Shown: positions 1 to 6,680, numbered from the stretch's first letter. The stretch: 11,622 nt of DNA from Burkholderiales bacterium (GCA_011390055.1 JAABTC010000029.1:1-11622), one strand, 5' to 3'. Translations and numbers: made by a program. Notes: generated from the sequence alone by a model not told the origin.

Positions 1-8
1 CCGCCGAG

Positions 9-452
9 GTGTACAGCACCTCACATCTGTTTCCCCCGACCGTGCGCAGCACCGCGCGCAACTCGGCGTCGATGCGTCTGGCCGCCGTGCGCGAGCGCGG
101 CCGCATCGTCGACTTCCGTTGGGAGTACGCCAACGCCATGGCCGGCCGCTTGATGCAGACGCATCCGTTGCAGCTGATCGGCAAGGCGCTGCGCGACGTC
201 GGCGGACCGCTGGGCCACCCCGCCCTGATCGACCGGTACCGCCGGGTCGTCGAACATGGCAATCCCCAGTCTTTCGAGCAGGTGCACGCCATCGGCGGCG
301 GGCAAGACCTTGTGCTGCATAGAATCGTGCGGTCGGGCGACGGCGTGCTGGTGTGCCTGACCAATCTGAGCGCGCAGCGCCGCCAGCAGTTGCTCGAACT
401 CGCGGCACGGCCAGCGCGGTCGCGGACGATCGAACCACGGAGTACCCTTTGA
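9..452 (+). CDS. Short PAS-domain protein, start uncertain
   Basis: Reads as a stand-alone PAS fold of about 100 residues. The segment GRIVDFRWEYANAMAGRLM (residues about 31-49) resembles the first strands and helix of a PAS domain. It is followed by a helix (LIDRYRRVVEHG) and closing strands (DLVLHRIVRSGDGVLVCLTNLS). No kinase, GGDEF or helix-turn-helix domain follows, so any signalling role would need a partner; this is inference. The frame is open to the left edge, so the GTG at 9 may be internal and the gene may begin outside the window; ATG at 72 is another possible start. Its stop codon shares one base with the sodB start (TGATG at 450-454), which suggests co-translation. The PAS assignment rests on motif resemblance only. 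Confidence 0.6.
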   Translation: MYSTSHLFPPTVRSTARNSASMRLAAVRERGRIVDFRWEYANAMAGRLMQTHPLQLIGKALRDVGGPLGHPALIDRYRRVVEHGNPQSFEQVHAIGGGQDLVLHRIVRSGDGVLVCLTNLSAQRRQQLLELAARPARSRTIEPRSTL

Positions 453-1066
453 TGAACACTGTCTCTTCCACCCCCTCGGCCCAGCATGTGCTGCCGCCCC
501 TGCCCTATGCCAAGGATGCTCTCGATCCGGTGATTTCGGCCAAGACGCTCGAACACCATTACGGGAAGCATCACCAGACCTACGTCGACACGCTGAACAA
601 GCTGGTGGCAGGCACGCCGTACGAGGGCAAGTCGCTCGAAGAAACGATCGCCGCGGCCAAGAAAGACGGCAAGACGTCGATCTTCAACAACGCCGCCCAG
701 GTCTGGAACCACACCTTCTACTGGAACAGCCTGGCACCCAAGGGCGGCGCCGACGTGCCTGCGGCGCTTGCCAAGCAGATCGATGCGGCCTTCGGCAGTC
801 TGGACGCCTGCAAGGCAGCCCTGCTCGCAGCCGCCACCGGCCGTTTCGGCAGCGGCTGGGTTTGGCTGGTGCAGGACGCCGGCAAGCTGCGCATCGTCGA
901 CACCGGCAACGCCGAGCAGCCCGACGCGTCGTGCAAGCCGCTGTTGGTGGTCGACGTGTGGGAACATGCGTACTACATCGACTACCAGCAGCGTCGTGCG
1001 GACCATGTGAAGGCCGTGCTCGACCAGCTGCTCAACTGGCGCTTCGCCGCCGACAACCTGGCCTGA
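452..1066 (+). CDS. sodB: Superoxide dismutase, Fe type
   Basis: Converts superoxide to hydrogen peroxide and oxygen in the cytoplasm. The 204-residue product aligns along its whole length with E. coli SodB (193 residues). The four metal ligands are visible: H36 (in EHHYGKHHQTY), H87 (in QVWNHTFYW), D168 and H172 (in DVWEHAYY). Gln83 just before the second ligand, and the lack of the Mn-type Gln in the later GNAEQP segment, point to the iron form. The ATG at 452 is preceded by GGAG at 439-442 with good spacing, and the amino end starts about ten residues before the conserved LPPLPYAKDAL. There is no signal peptide. The gene overlaps the PAS gene by one base and a lipoprotein gene starts three bases after it, so the three may be one transcript. 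Confidence 0.97.
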   Translation: MNTVSSTPSAQHVLPPLPYAKDALDPVISAKTLEHHYGKHHQTYVDTLNKLVAGTPYEGKSLEETIAAAKKDGKTSIFNNAAQVWNHTFYWNSLAPKGGADVPAALAKQIDAAFGSLDACKAALLAAATGRFGSGWVWLVQDAGKLRIVDTGNAEQPDASCKPLLVVDVWEHAYYIDYQQRRADHVKAVLDQLLNWRFAADNLA

Positions 1067-1069
1067 ACC

Positions 1070-1456
1070 ATGATGCGCGAATCCTCCGAGAACGGCATGG
1101 TGGGCGGCTGGCTGGTGACGCTGTTGGCGTTGCTTGCATTGCTGGCCCTCAGCGGGTGCGAGCGCAAGCCTGCGGATCCGCCCACGCCGAAGGCCGAGCT
1201 CAACACGCCGGTGGCGCCTGCGCCGGCGGTAGCCAGTTCCTCGGGGACACCCGACCCGTCGGTGCCTGCAGCCGCCGCGACGGTGGCGGTGCAGGCGCCG
1301 GCCGCCGCCTCCACTGCGCGCGACGAACCGGCGAACCGGCCAACCGACGGGTTGACGAAGGCGCAGGAATCGAATGCGATGCCGATGCCGGGGCAGGTCA
1401 ACAACCATTCGACCACGGCGATCGACGCCGCCAAGCGCGGCGCCAGCTCACCCTGA
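1070..1456 (+). CDS. Small Ala/Pro-rich lipoprotein
   Basis: A 128-residue product with a lipoprotein signal: a hydrophobic run (WLVTLLALLALLA) ending in the lipobox LSGC, with Cys30 as the predicted acylation site. The rest is rich in Ala, Pro, Ser and Thr with no recognisable domain, which suggests a flexible tether in the periplasm. The ATG at 1070 lies three bases after the sodB stop. ATG at 1073 and ATG at 1097 (which would give a more usual 20-residue signal) are alternative starts, and no strong ribosome site separates them. I do not recognise a family. Its position suggests co-transcription with sodB, and the hairpin at 1484-1507 would end that transcript. Confidence 0.72.
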   Translation: MMRESSENGMVGGWLVTLLALLALLALSGCERKPADPPTPKAELNTPVAPAPAVASSSGTPDPSVPAAAATVAVQAPAAASTARDEPANRPTDGLTKAQESNAMPMPGQVNNHSTTAIDAAKRGASSP

Positions 1457-1483
1457 AGCGTCCCTGCGGGGCAGGTTTCTTCG

Positions 1484-1507
1484 ATCGGCCGGCATTCGCC
1501 GGCCGAT
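1484..1507. terminator. Hairpin between convergent genes
   Basis: A perfect inverted repeat, ATCGGCCGGC-ATTC-GCCGGCCGAT, with 10-bp arms and a 4-base loop. It lies between the lipoprotein gene ending at 1456 (+) and the transpeptidase gene ending at 1527 (-), where a bidirectional terminator is expected. Neither side carries a good U tract, so it may terminate weakly or act as a 3' end stabiliser. Confidence 0.6.
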
Positions 1508-1526
1508 GGCTTGGGCGCATGCAGGT

Positions 1527-2243
1527 TCAGTCGTTGGCCTTGCGTGAGGCCTTGCTGTTCTTGCGCGCGGGCGCTTGCGCCAATGCGCGACGCTCCGTCG
1601 CAACCTCCCTGACACCCGGACCGAAGACTTCCCGCAACGATTTGTGTTCGGGCAGGATGTAGACCACGCTCTGGCGGTTCGACATGGCCGGACTCAGCTG
1701 CGTGTCGTAGAACGTCTTCGGCACATTGATGCAACCGAACGAGATGCGGTTGTCGCCGGGCGTCGGCGTCGCGAGCCGCTGCAAGCGCCGTTCTGCGGCC
1801 ACAGCGGGGCGCACCCGGTGCATCGAGACTGCAGCGTCATAGTCGACCCAGACGATGTCCTCGCCGTTCGTGTTGCGCCCGTGCTCGGCAACGAAACGGC
1901 CTGCTGGCGTGGTCTTCTCGTGTGGCAGCACCTGCGAGAGAGGACGCTCGCCGATACCGGGTGCCGTGTCGTCGCCCGCTGCCTCACCCAGCAGGATGGG
2001 CGAGGTGCCACGCAGCCGCGCAGCTGGGTCGAAGACATACATGCGGGCCTCGCGCTTGTCGATGATCACGAAGCTGGCCCGGCCGTTGTCTTTGGCCTGC
2101 GCGATCCAGGTGGCCACGCTGCGCGTGGCAGCGCTCGGCTGGGTCTTGCCGAAGTCGACGTCTGCCGCGGCCGCCATCGGCCAGCACAGCGCGGCGATGG
2201 CCATCGCGCAAGCCTGCGTCATTCGCTGAAAGTGGAAAGGCAT
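1527..2243 (-). CDS. L,D-transpeptidase (YkuD)-like exported protein
   Basis: The 238-residue product has a probable signal peptide (about residues 1-27, hydrophobic AMAIAALCWPMAAAA). A YkuD-like catalytic region follows: FVIIDKREARMYVFD (58-72) resembles the opening strands, His142 sits in VSMHRV, and Cys171 sits in ISFGCINVP. L,D-transpeptidases use this Cys to cross-link peptidoglycan or attach proteins to it. The usual motif is (S/T)HGC; here it is SFGC, with Phe replacing the His, and the gap from His142 to Cys171 is 29 residues, longer than usual. The Lys/Arg-rich tail (RKNSKASRK) may bind the wall. The ribosome site before the ATG at 2243 is weak. The fold and exported location seem good; activity is uncertain given the altered motif. 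Confidence 0.8.
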   Translation of the reverse strand: MPFHFQRMTQACAMAIAALCWPMAAAADVDFGKTQPSAATRSVATWIAQAKDNGRASFVIIDKREARMYVFDPAARLRGTSPILLGEAAGDDTAPGIGERPLSQVLPHEKTTPAGRFVAEHGRNTNGEDIVWVDYDAAVSMHRVRPAVAAERRLQRLATPTPGDNRISFGCINVPKTFYDTQLSPAMSNRQSVVYILPEHKSLREVFGPGVREVATERRALAQAPARKNSKASRKAND

Positions 2244-2269
2244 GTCGTGACGGGCCTACTATGAAATGC

Positions 2270-2303
2270 GAAAAGCGTCGCCGACCTGGCGGTCGACGAC
2301 GCT
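2270..2303 (-). terminator. Rho-independent terminator after the repeat protein gene
   Basis: Bases 2274-2303 form two 13-base arms with one mismatch around a TGGC loop (AGCGTCGcCGACC and GGTCGaCGACGCT). Read on the minus strand, the stem ends in CGACGCTTTTCGCATTTC, so a short U run follows. It lies 77 bases past the stop of the Gly/Ser/Thr/Met-rich gene and ends about 30 bases before the transpeptidase ATG, so it would insulate the two genes. Confidence 0.62.
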
Positions 2304-2379
2304 GGACAACTCGGGGGGCAGAAGGGCGTCCGCCGCCGGATTCGACCCCCGCCCCTTGGAGGGGTTCAAGTCGTTTCGA

Positions 2380-3081
2380 TCAGTTGCGATCGGCGCGGGC
2401 AGCGCGATCGGTGCCGGTGCTCATGCTGCCGCTGGACATCGAGCCGCTGTTCGACATGCCCGAACCCTGGCGGGTGCCCATGCCCGAGGCATCGCTGTTC
2501 GACATGCCCGAGCCGGGGCGGGTGCCCATGCCTGACGCGCCGCTGGGCGACGAAGAATTGCCCATGCCGCTCGAAGTGGACGAGCCGGTCGTGGACGGCG
2601 AGCCACTGGAGGGCTGTGACCGATCGCCCTGCGACGTGCCCATGCCGCTCGAGGAACCGCTGGTGCCCATGGTCGAGCCGCTGGTGCCCATCGTGCCCGT
2701 GGTGCCCGTGGTTGAGCCAGATTGCTGAACCGGCGAGCCGTCCTTGCGCGAGCTGTTGTTGCCGGTCACGGGCCCCGTTGTGCGCGGTGCATTTTGGGTG
2801 GCTGACGGCGTCGTGCCTGCCGGAGCGGTGGCCCCAGAGCTCGTGCCCGTCGTGCCCATCGTGGTGCCCATCGTGCCCGTGCCCGTGGTGGAGCCGGCGG
2901 CGCCCTGGGTCGGGTTGCCGTCCTTGCGAGCGCTGTCATTGGCGGTCACGGGCGCCGTGGTCGTCGGGCTGGTCGTCGTGGCCGAAGGGGTCGTCGGCGA
3001 TGTCTGGGCTTGGGCCAGGCCGATCGAACCCAGCAGGGCGGCAGCAGCAACAGCGGTGCTCAGGCGTTGGAATGATTTCAT
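2380..3081 (-). CDS. Secreted Gly/Ser/Thr/Met-rich repeat protein
   Basis: The 233-residue product starts with a clear signal peptide (MKSFQRLSTA, a hydrophobic core, then cleavage after AQA at 23-25). The mature part is almost entirely Gly, Ser, Thr, Pro, Ala and Met with no globular domain. Repeats are visible at two scales. A module carrying PVTANDSARKDGNP (44-57) recurs 60 residues later as PVTGNNSSRKDGSP (104-117). Near the end, a 16-residue unit ASGMGTRPGSGMSNSD is repeated in tandem (182-213). The ATG is preceded on the minus strand by CCTGGAGTACC, a good ribosome site. The opposite strand also stays open because of the repeats, but the signal peptide and ribosome site favour this strand. 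Function is unknown; it is probably disordered in the periplasm or outside the cell. Confidence 0.8.
   Translation of the reverse strand: MKSFQRLSTAVAAAALLGSIGLAQAQTSPTTPSATTTSPTTTAPVTANDSARKDGNPTQGAAGSTTGTGTMGTTMGTTGTSSGATAPAGTTPSATQNAPRTTGPVTGNNSSRKDGSPVQQSGSTTGTTGTMGTSGSTMGTSGSSSGMGTSQGDRSQPSSGSPSTTGSSTSSGMGNSSSPSGASGMGTRPGSGMSNSDASGMGTRQGSGMSNSGSMSSGSMSTGTDRAARADRN
2447..2542 (-). repeat. Two tandem 48-bp units
   Basis: Bases 2447-2494 and 2495-2542 are two near-identical 48-bp units, each beginning CTGTTCGACATGCCCGA on the plus strand. They encode the two 16-residue units of the Gly/Ser/Met-rich protein. The unit length is a multiple of three, so gain or loss of a copy keeps the frame. 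Confidence 0.85.
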
Positions 3082-3207
3082 CGAGTGGTACTCCAGGAGA
3101 GGTTTGAAATTGCAAAGCCTGAGACCGGATCGGCGCGGACCTTGCAGAGAGAAGATTCAGCTTAAGCGGCGCGGCACGTCGAGGGCATCAGGCGGAGACG
3201 GGGCTGG

Positions 3208-3215
3208 TTGTAGGA
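3208..3215 (+). promoter_or_regulatory. TTGTAGGA element in the 3082-3258 gap
   Basis: One copy of the heptamer TGTAGGA that recurs in intergenic DNA of this window. Here the second arm of the dyad seen at 4258 and 6681 is poorly preserved (CCCCCAT instead of CCTACAG). The 177-base gap also holds an 8-base palindrome GCTTAAGC at 3160-3167 and a short GCCCC-AGA-GGGGC hairpin at 3239-3251 after the glycine-zipper stop. It should contain the promoter of the repeat protein, but no confident promoter could be picked. Confidence 0.3.
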
Positions 3216-3258
3216 GCAATCCCCCATCAGCCATCCCCGCCCCAGAGGGGCCGCGGCT

Positions 3259-3792
3259 TTACTTGCCGTCGCGGTCCGAGTCGCCCGGAACGGCGCGCTC
3301 GACGGTGTCGCTCACGCGGTTCCACGCATCGCGCGAGGCATGCTTGGCACGGTTCCAGTCGAGCGACGAGTTGCCGCGCGAGCGATCCCAGTTGCTGGAC
3401 AGGTCGCTCTCGACGTCTTCGAACTTGCGGCCAGGTTGCTGCACGTAAGAATCGACACCGTAGCGGTAGGCCGGCGCGTAGTCGTCGTAGCTGGCATCGC
3501 TGGCATACGGGCGGCTGGCGTGGTTCTCTTTCCAGTACGCGTCCTCGACGGTCGGATCGACCATCTCGGCCACGCCTTTGCCTGCGAAGCCACCGGCGAC
3601 GGCGCCGATCGCTGCGCCGATCACCGTGCCCACTGGGCCGACCACCGAGCCGGCGACGGCCCCAGCGGCCACGCCACCGAGCGCGGCGCCAACGCCCGTG
3701 CCGACAGGGTGTGATCCCGGCGCGCCGGTGATCGGATCACGGTTTGCGCCGTCACCGGTCGTGCCGAGCGGCGTGTCGATGTTGTGGTTCAT
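3259..3792 (-). CDS. Glycine-zipper domain protein
   Basis: The 177-residue product has a hydrophobic stretch with small residues every fourth position (VGTGVGAALGG through GAVAGGFAGKG, about residues 30-73). This is the glycine-zipper pattern known for close helix packing in membranes. After it come a conserved-looking VDPTVEDAYWKENHASRPY and a polar, Arg/Asp/Ser-rich tail. No signal peptide precedes the zipper; the amino end (NHNIDTPLGTTGDGANRDP) is polar. The ATG at 3792 is preceded on the minus strand by GAGGAACCCTTC. The frame is open further upstream, but only across the neighbouring gene. It sits 59 bases after the GlsB-like gene on the same strand, so the two are probably one operon. 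Role unknown; an envelope-stress function is inferred from the neighbour. Confidence 0.85.
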   Translation of the reverse strand: MNHNIDTPLGTTGDGANRDPITGAPGSHPVGTGVGAALGGVAAGAVAGSVVGPVGTVIGAAIGAVAGGFAGKGVAEMVDPTVEDAYWKENHASRPYASDASYDDYAPAYRYGVDSYVQQPGRKFEDVESDLSSNWDRSRGNSSLDWNRAKHASRDAWNRVSDTVERAVPGDSDRDGK

Positions 3793-3851
3793 GAAGGGTT
3801 CCTCGATGGGGTGGTGGTGATGGTGAACAGCGTTCGACGCAAGGCTGCGCG

Positions 3852-4121
3852 TTAGCGCACCGAACCGCGACGGAACAGGTTGACGATGGCCAGCAGGATC
3901 ACGGCGCCGATGAACGACACGACGAGTGCGGGCATGCTGAAGCTGTCCTGGTTGATGGTGCCGACGCCGACCAGGGGCGAGATCAACCAGCCACCGAGCA
4001 TGGCACCGACGATGCCAACGACGACGTTGAGGATGATCCCCTGTTGTCCGTCGGTCTTCATGAGCATGCTGGCGAGCCAGCCGATGATGCCGCCGACGAC
4101 GAGCCAAATGATGAAGTTCAT
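3852..4121 (-). CDS. GlsB/YeaQ/YmgE family membrane protein
   Basis: The 89-residue product matches the transglycosylase-associated (GlsB/YeaQ/YmgE) family in length and layout: three membrane segments (about 3-21, 28-52 and 62-83), the opening MNFIIWLVVGGIIGWLAS, and Gly-rich helices ending in a basic tail (RRGSVR). Family members are small inner-membrane proteins often induced in stationary phase or by acid and osmotic stress; the molecular role is unclear. The start at 4121 is chosen because the family begins at MNFII and because GGAGAGAGAACC lies just before it. The frame extends 28 residues upstream, but that stretch is unlike the family. It is probably co-transcribed with the glycine-zipper gene. 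Confidence 0.93.
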   Translation of the reverse strand: MNFIIWLVVGGIIGWLASMLMKTDGQQGIILNVVVGIVGAMLGGWLISPLVGVGTINQDSFSMPALVVSFIGAVILLAIVNLFRRGSVR

Positions 4122-4184
4122 GGTTCTCTCTCCGATTGAAGTGCTTGAAGTTGAAGTCACTGTCCCTTCGAACAATGTGAAACG

Positions 4185-4193
4185 AAGGTTAGA
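4185..4193 (-). promoter_or_regulatory. Possible RpoS-like -10 element for the GlsB operon
   Basis: On the minus strand the bases read TCTAACCTT, which agrees at seven of nine positions with the extended -10 consensus of RpoS promoters (KCTAYRCTT). It lies 64 bases before the GlsB-like ATG. The match fits a stress gene but is short and could be chance. Confidence 0.28.
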
Positions 4194-4257
4194 CGCCGCA
4201 TCCACACAGGGCCATTCCCCGACGGCGCAATCGCCGGCATGACAAAGTGCAGCCTGG

Positions 4258-4277
4258 CTGTCGGACGCCGCCTACAG
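4258..4277. promoter_or_regulatory. CTGTCGG-N6-CCTACAG dyad between divergent genes
   Basis: A 20-base imperfect palindrome, CTGTCGGACGCCGCCTACAG, with seven-base arms (one mismatch) around ACGCCG. It lies between the GlsB-like gene (-) and the phospholipase D gene (+), 56 bases before the ATG of the latter, where a shared operator could sit. The same pattern recurs at 6681-6700. On the minus strand it reads CGTGCTGTAGG, an 11-mer found again at 9962-9972. The factor that would bind is unknown. Confidence 0.45.
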
Positions 4278-4317
4278 CACGGCGTGGCAGACGACGGCAG
4301 CGTTGGCGCGCCGGCGC

Positions 4318-4332
4318 GGCGAGACTCTCGCC
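4318..4332. promoter_or_regulatory. Perfect 15-bp dyad abutting the phospholipase D start
   Basis: GGCGAGA-C-TCTCGCC has perfect seven-base arms around one central base and ends directly before the ATG at 4333. In RNA it can form a six-pair stem with an ACT loop, covering the only ribosome-site-like bases (GGCGAG). It could lower translation of the gene, or be a protein-binding site; if translation starts upstream it is simply coding. Confidence 0.35.
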
Positions 4333-5640
4333 ATGCGCATCAAACCGTGGCGGGAAGCCAAGAAGCAGTGGCTGTGGGTGATCTTCGGAACCGTGGCGGC
4401 GACCATCGCCGCGGTGCTGCTGTTCATGAACTTCAGCACCGCCGAGAAGAAGATCGAACGGCGCATCGAGCGCCTGTACACGATTGACGACCCGCGCTTC
4501 GCCTACGAACTCGGCATGCTGCTGGGCCCGGCCTTCACGCAGGGCAACAAGGTGGTGGACCTGCAGAACGGTGATCGCATCTTCCCCGCCATGCTCGAGG
4601 CGATCCGCGGGGCGAGGTCGTCGGTGAATTTCGAAACCTACATCTACTGGTCGGGCGAGATCGGCAAGCAGTTCGCCGATGCGCTGTCGGAGCGCGCGAA
4701 GGCGGGCGTCAAGGTCCATGTGCTGCTCGACTGGGTGGGCAGCGCCAAGGTCGACGACGATTACCTGCGCACGATGCGCGATGCCGGCGTGCGGATCGAG
4801 AAGTTCCACCCGCCGCACTGGTCGCACCTGGGGCGCATGAACAACCGCACCCACCGCAAGCTGCTGGTGGTCGATGGCAACGTGGCCTTCACCGGGGGCG
4901 TGGGGATTGCGCCGCAATGGACCGGCGACGCGCAGGACCCGGAGCACTGGCGTGACAGTCACTACCGGGTCGAAGGGCCGGTGGTCGCTCAGATGCAGTC
5001 GGTGTTCCTCGACAACTGGATCAAGGTCACGGGTGGAGTGTTGCTCGGACCGGCGTATTTCCCGCCGCAGCCGCCGCGGCCGGTCGGCCCGTCGGCCGCG
5101 CAGATGTTCAGCAGTTCACCCAGTGGCGGTGCGGAAAGCATGCAGCTGATGTACCTGCTGTCGATCACCGCGGCCTCGCGCACCATCGATCTCTCGGCGG
5201 CCTACTTCGTGCCCGACGAGATGGCTTCGCGCGCGCTGGTCGCCGCGATGAAGCGCGGCGTGCGGCTGCGCATCGTCGTGCCCGGTGAGCACATCGACAG
5301 CGAAACGGTGCGCAAGGCCTCGCGCGCGCGCTGGGGTGATCTGCTCGCCGCCGGGGCCGTGATCGCCGAGTACCAGCCGACGATGTACCACTGCAAGGTG
5401 TTGATCGTCGACGGCGTGCTGGTGTCGGTGGGCTCGACCAATTTCGACAACCGCTCGTTCCGCCTCAACGACGAGGCCACGCTGAATGTGTTGGACGCTG
5501 CGTTCGCGCAGCGGCAGACCGCGATCTTCGAAGCCGACCTGGCCAAGGCCCGGCGGGTCACGCATGCCCAGTGGCTGCAACGCCCGCGCACTGAGCGGCT
5601 GATGGAACATGTCGCTTCGCTGATCGGCAACCAGCTCTGA
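4333..5640 (+). CDS. Cardiolipin-synthase-like phospholipase D
   Basis: The 435-residue product has both HxK(x)4D motifs of the phospholipase D superfamily: H174-K176-D181 (THRKLLVVDG) and H353-K355-D360 (YHCKVLIVDG), the second followed by GSTNFDNRS. Bacterial cardiolipin synthases join two phosphatidylglycerols, or PG and PE, through such a pair of motifs. A single amino-terminal membrane segment (about 13-33, WLWVIFGTVAATIAAVLLFM) after a basic start anchors it in the inner membrane. That is one segment, unlike the two of ClsA, so the exact subclass is open. The ATG at 4333 is preferred over an in-frame TTG at 4303 because MRIKPWREAKKQW gives a normal membrane anchor. An esterase gene follows after 26 bases. 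Substrate specificity is inferred from the family. Confidence 0.9.
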   Translation: MRIKPWREAKKQWLWVIFGTVAATIAAVLLFMNFSTAEKKIERRIERLYTIDDPRFAYELGMLLGPAFTQGNKVVDLQNGDRIFPAMLEAIRGARSSVNFETYIYWSGEIGKQFADALSERAKAGVKVHVLLDWVGSAKVDDDYLRTMRDAGVRIEKFHPPHWSHLGRMNNRTHRKLLVVDGNVAFTGGVGIAPQWTGDAQDPEHWRDSHYRVEGPVVAQMQSVFLDNWIKVTGGVLLGPAYFPPQPPRPVGPSAAQMFSSSPSGGAESMQLMYLLSITAASRTIDLSAAYFVPDEMASRALVAAMKRGVRLRIVVPGEHIDSETVRKASRARWGDLLAAGAVIAEYQPTMYHCKVLIVDGVLVSVGSTNFDNRSFRLNDEATLNVLDAAFAQRQTAIFEADLAKARRVTHAQWLQRPRTERLMEHVASLIGNQL

Positions 5641-5666
5641 GCGCCCGTCGCACCACCACCCGCTGG

Positions 5667-6680
5667 ATGCTGCGGGGCCTGGCCGGCCTCACGCGACGGG
5701 CTGCCAAGGTGGCCCGCCGCGGTGCGCGTCAGGTCGAACAGGCGGGGGTGAAACGGCGCGCCACCGAGACCGCCTTGCGCGGCGCCGGAGAGTTCCTGCC
5801 CGGCATGGTGCTCGGCCCGCGCGGCGCACGGCGCTACCGCCTCTACCTGCCGCCCGACGCCCGCGCGGGCGCAGCCGTCCCGCTGCTGGTGATGTTGCAC
5901 GGCTGCGACCAGGACGCGGTGTCGTTTGCCGCCAGCACCCGGATGAACCGCATCGCCGAACGCGAGCGCTTCGCGGTGCTCTACCCGGAACAAGACCGCC
6001 TTTCGAACCTGAACGGTTGCTGGCATTGGTTCGACCTCGACTCGGGCCGCGCCCAGGCCGAGGCGACTTCGGTGCTGCAGGCGATCGACCGCGTCTGCAA
6101 CACGTACCCGGTCGACGCAACGGCCGTCGCGATCGCGGGGCTGTCCGCCGGCGCCAGCCTGGCCGCCCTGCTGGCTGTCGCGCATCCCACCCGCTTTTGC
6201 GCGGTCGCGCTGCATTCGGGCGTGCCGCCGGGCGCGGCGCATTCACCGGCCGGCGCCCTGCGCGCGATGCGCGGACGGGCCCGGTCGGTACCGGTGCCCG
6301 CGCCAGCGGCTGCGCAGGATGCAGCGCCGCCTTGGCCGGCATTGCTGGTGTTGCACGGCAGCCGCGACAGCGTGGTGGCGCCCTCCAACGGCCGCGAAAC
6401 CGCGCTGCGCTGGGCCCAGGCGTGTGGCGCGATCGCCCAGGCACCCCGGCACGAGCAGCGTGGCCAGCGCCATGCGATGTGCATCACCGATTTCAACCTC
6501 GGGCGACGCACGCGGGTGACGCTGATCGAGGTCGCGGGCCTGGGCCATGCCTGGAGCGGTGGCGCGGCGCGGCAGCGCTACGGCGACCCCAAGGGTCCGG
6601 ACGCCTCGGGCCGGATCTGGCGTTTCGTGGCGCGTGAACTTAGGCTGCGCCGCGAGCAAGCCGGTCGGTCCGCCGAATGA
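5667..6680 (+). CDS. PHB depolymerase-family esterase
   Basis: An alpha/beta-hydrolase of 337 residues in the PHB depolymerase / LpqC-like esterase family. The nucleophile is Ser160 in the lipase box GLSAG. Asp234 (HGSRDSVV) and His294 (GLGHAWSGG) complete the triad, and LHGCDQD (77-83) supplies the oxyanion turn. The conserved GCWHWFD and the closing HAWSGG are typical. There is no signal peptide; instead a basic, amphipathic 40-residue start (LTRRAAKVARRGARQ) precedes the domain. It is therefore probably intracellular, perhaps acting on short-chain polyhydroxyalkanoate or other esters; the substrate is not shown by the sequence. It follows the phospholipase D gene by 26 bases and is likely co-transcribed. 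Confidence 0.9.
   Translation: MLRGLAGLTRRAAKVARRGARQVEQAGVKRRATETALRGAGEFLPGMVLGPRGARRYRLYLPPDARAGAAVPLLVMLHGCDQDAVSFAASTRMNRIAERERFAVLYPEQDRLSNLNGCWHWFDLDSGRAQAEATSVLQAIDRVCNTYPVDATAVAIAGLSAGASLAALLAVAHPTRFCAVALHSGVPPGAAHSPAGALRAMRGRARSVPVPAPAAAQDAAPPWPALLVLHGSRDSVVAPSNGRETALRWAQACGAIAQAPRHEQRGQRHAMCITDFNLGRRTRVTLIEVAGLGHAWSGGAARQRYGDPKGPDASGRIWRFVARELRLRREQAGRSAE

Noticed and set aside
2352..2364. CCCCT-TGG-AGGGG hairpin as terminator of the repeat protein gene
   Set aside because: Short stem with no T run on the minus strand; the stem at 2274-2303 fits far better.
2261..3448. Long plus-strand open frames rich in Pro, Val, Met and Glu opposite the repeat protein
   Set aside because: They mirror the minus-strand repeats, have no ribosome site and no domain, and run into intergenic DNA and the glycine-zipper gene. 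The minus strand has the signal peptide and ribosome site.
3793..4107. Upstream extension of the glycine-zipper frame
   Set aside because: It runs antiparallel to nothing useful and overlaps the GlsB-like gene in another frame, giving His/Arg-rich sequence. The ATG at 3792 has a good ribosome site.
4189..4962. Minus-strand open frame across the phospholipase D gene
   Set aside because: Shadow of the HKD-containing gene, with no domain or ribosome site.
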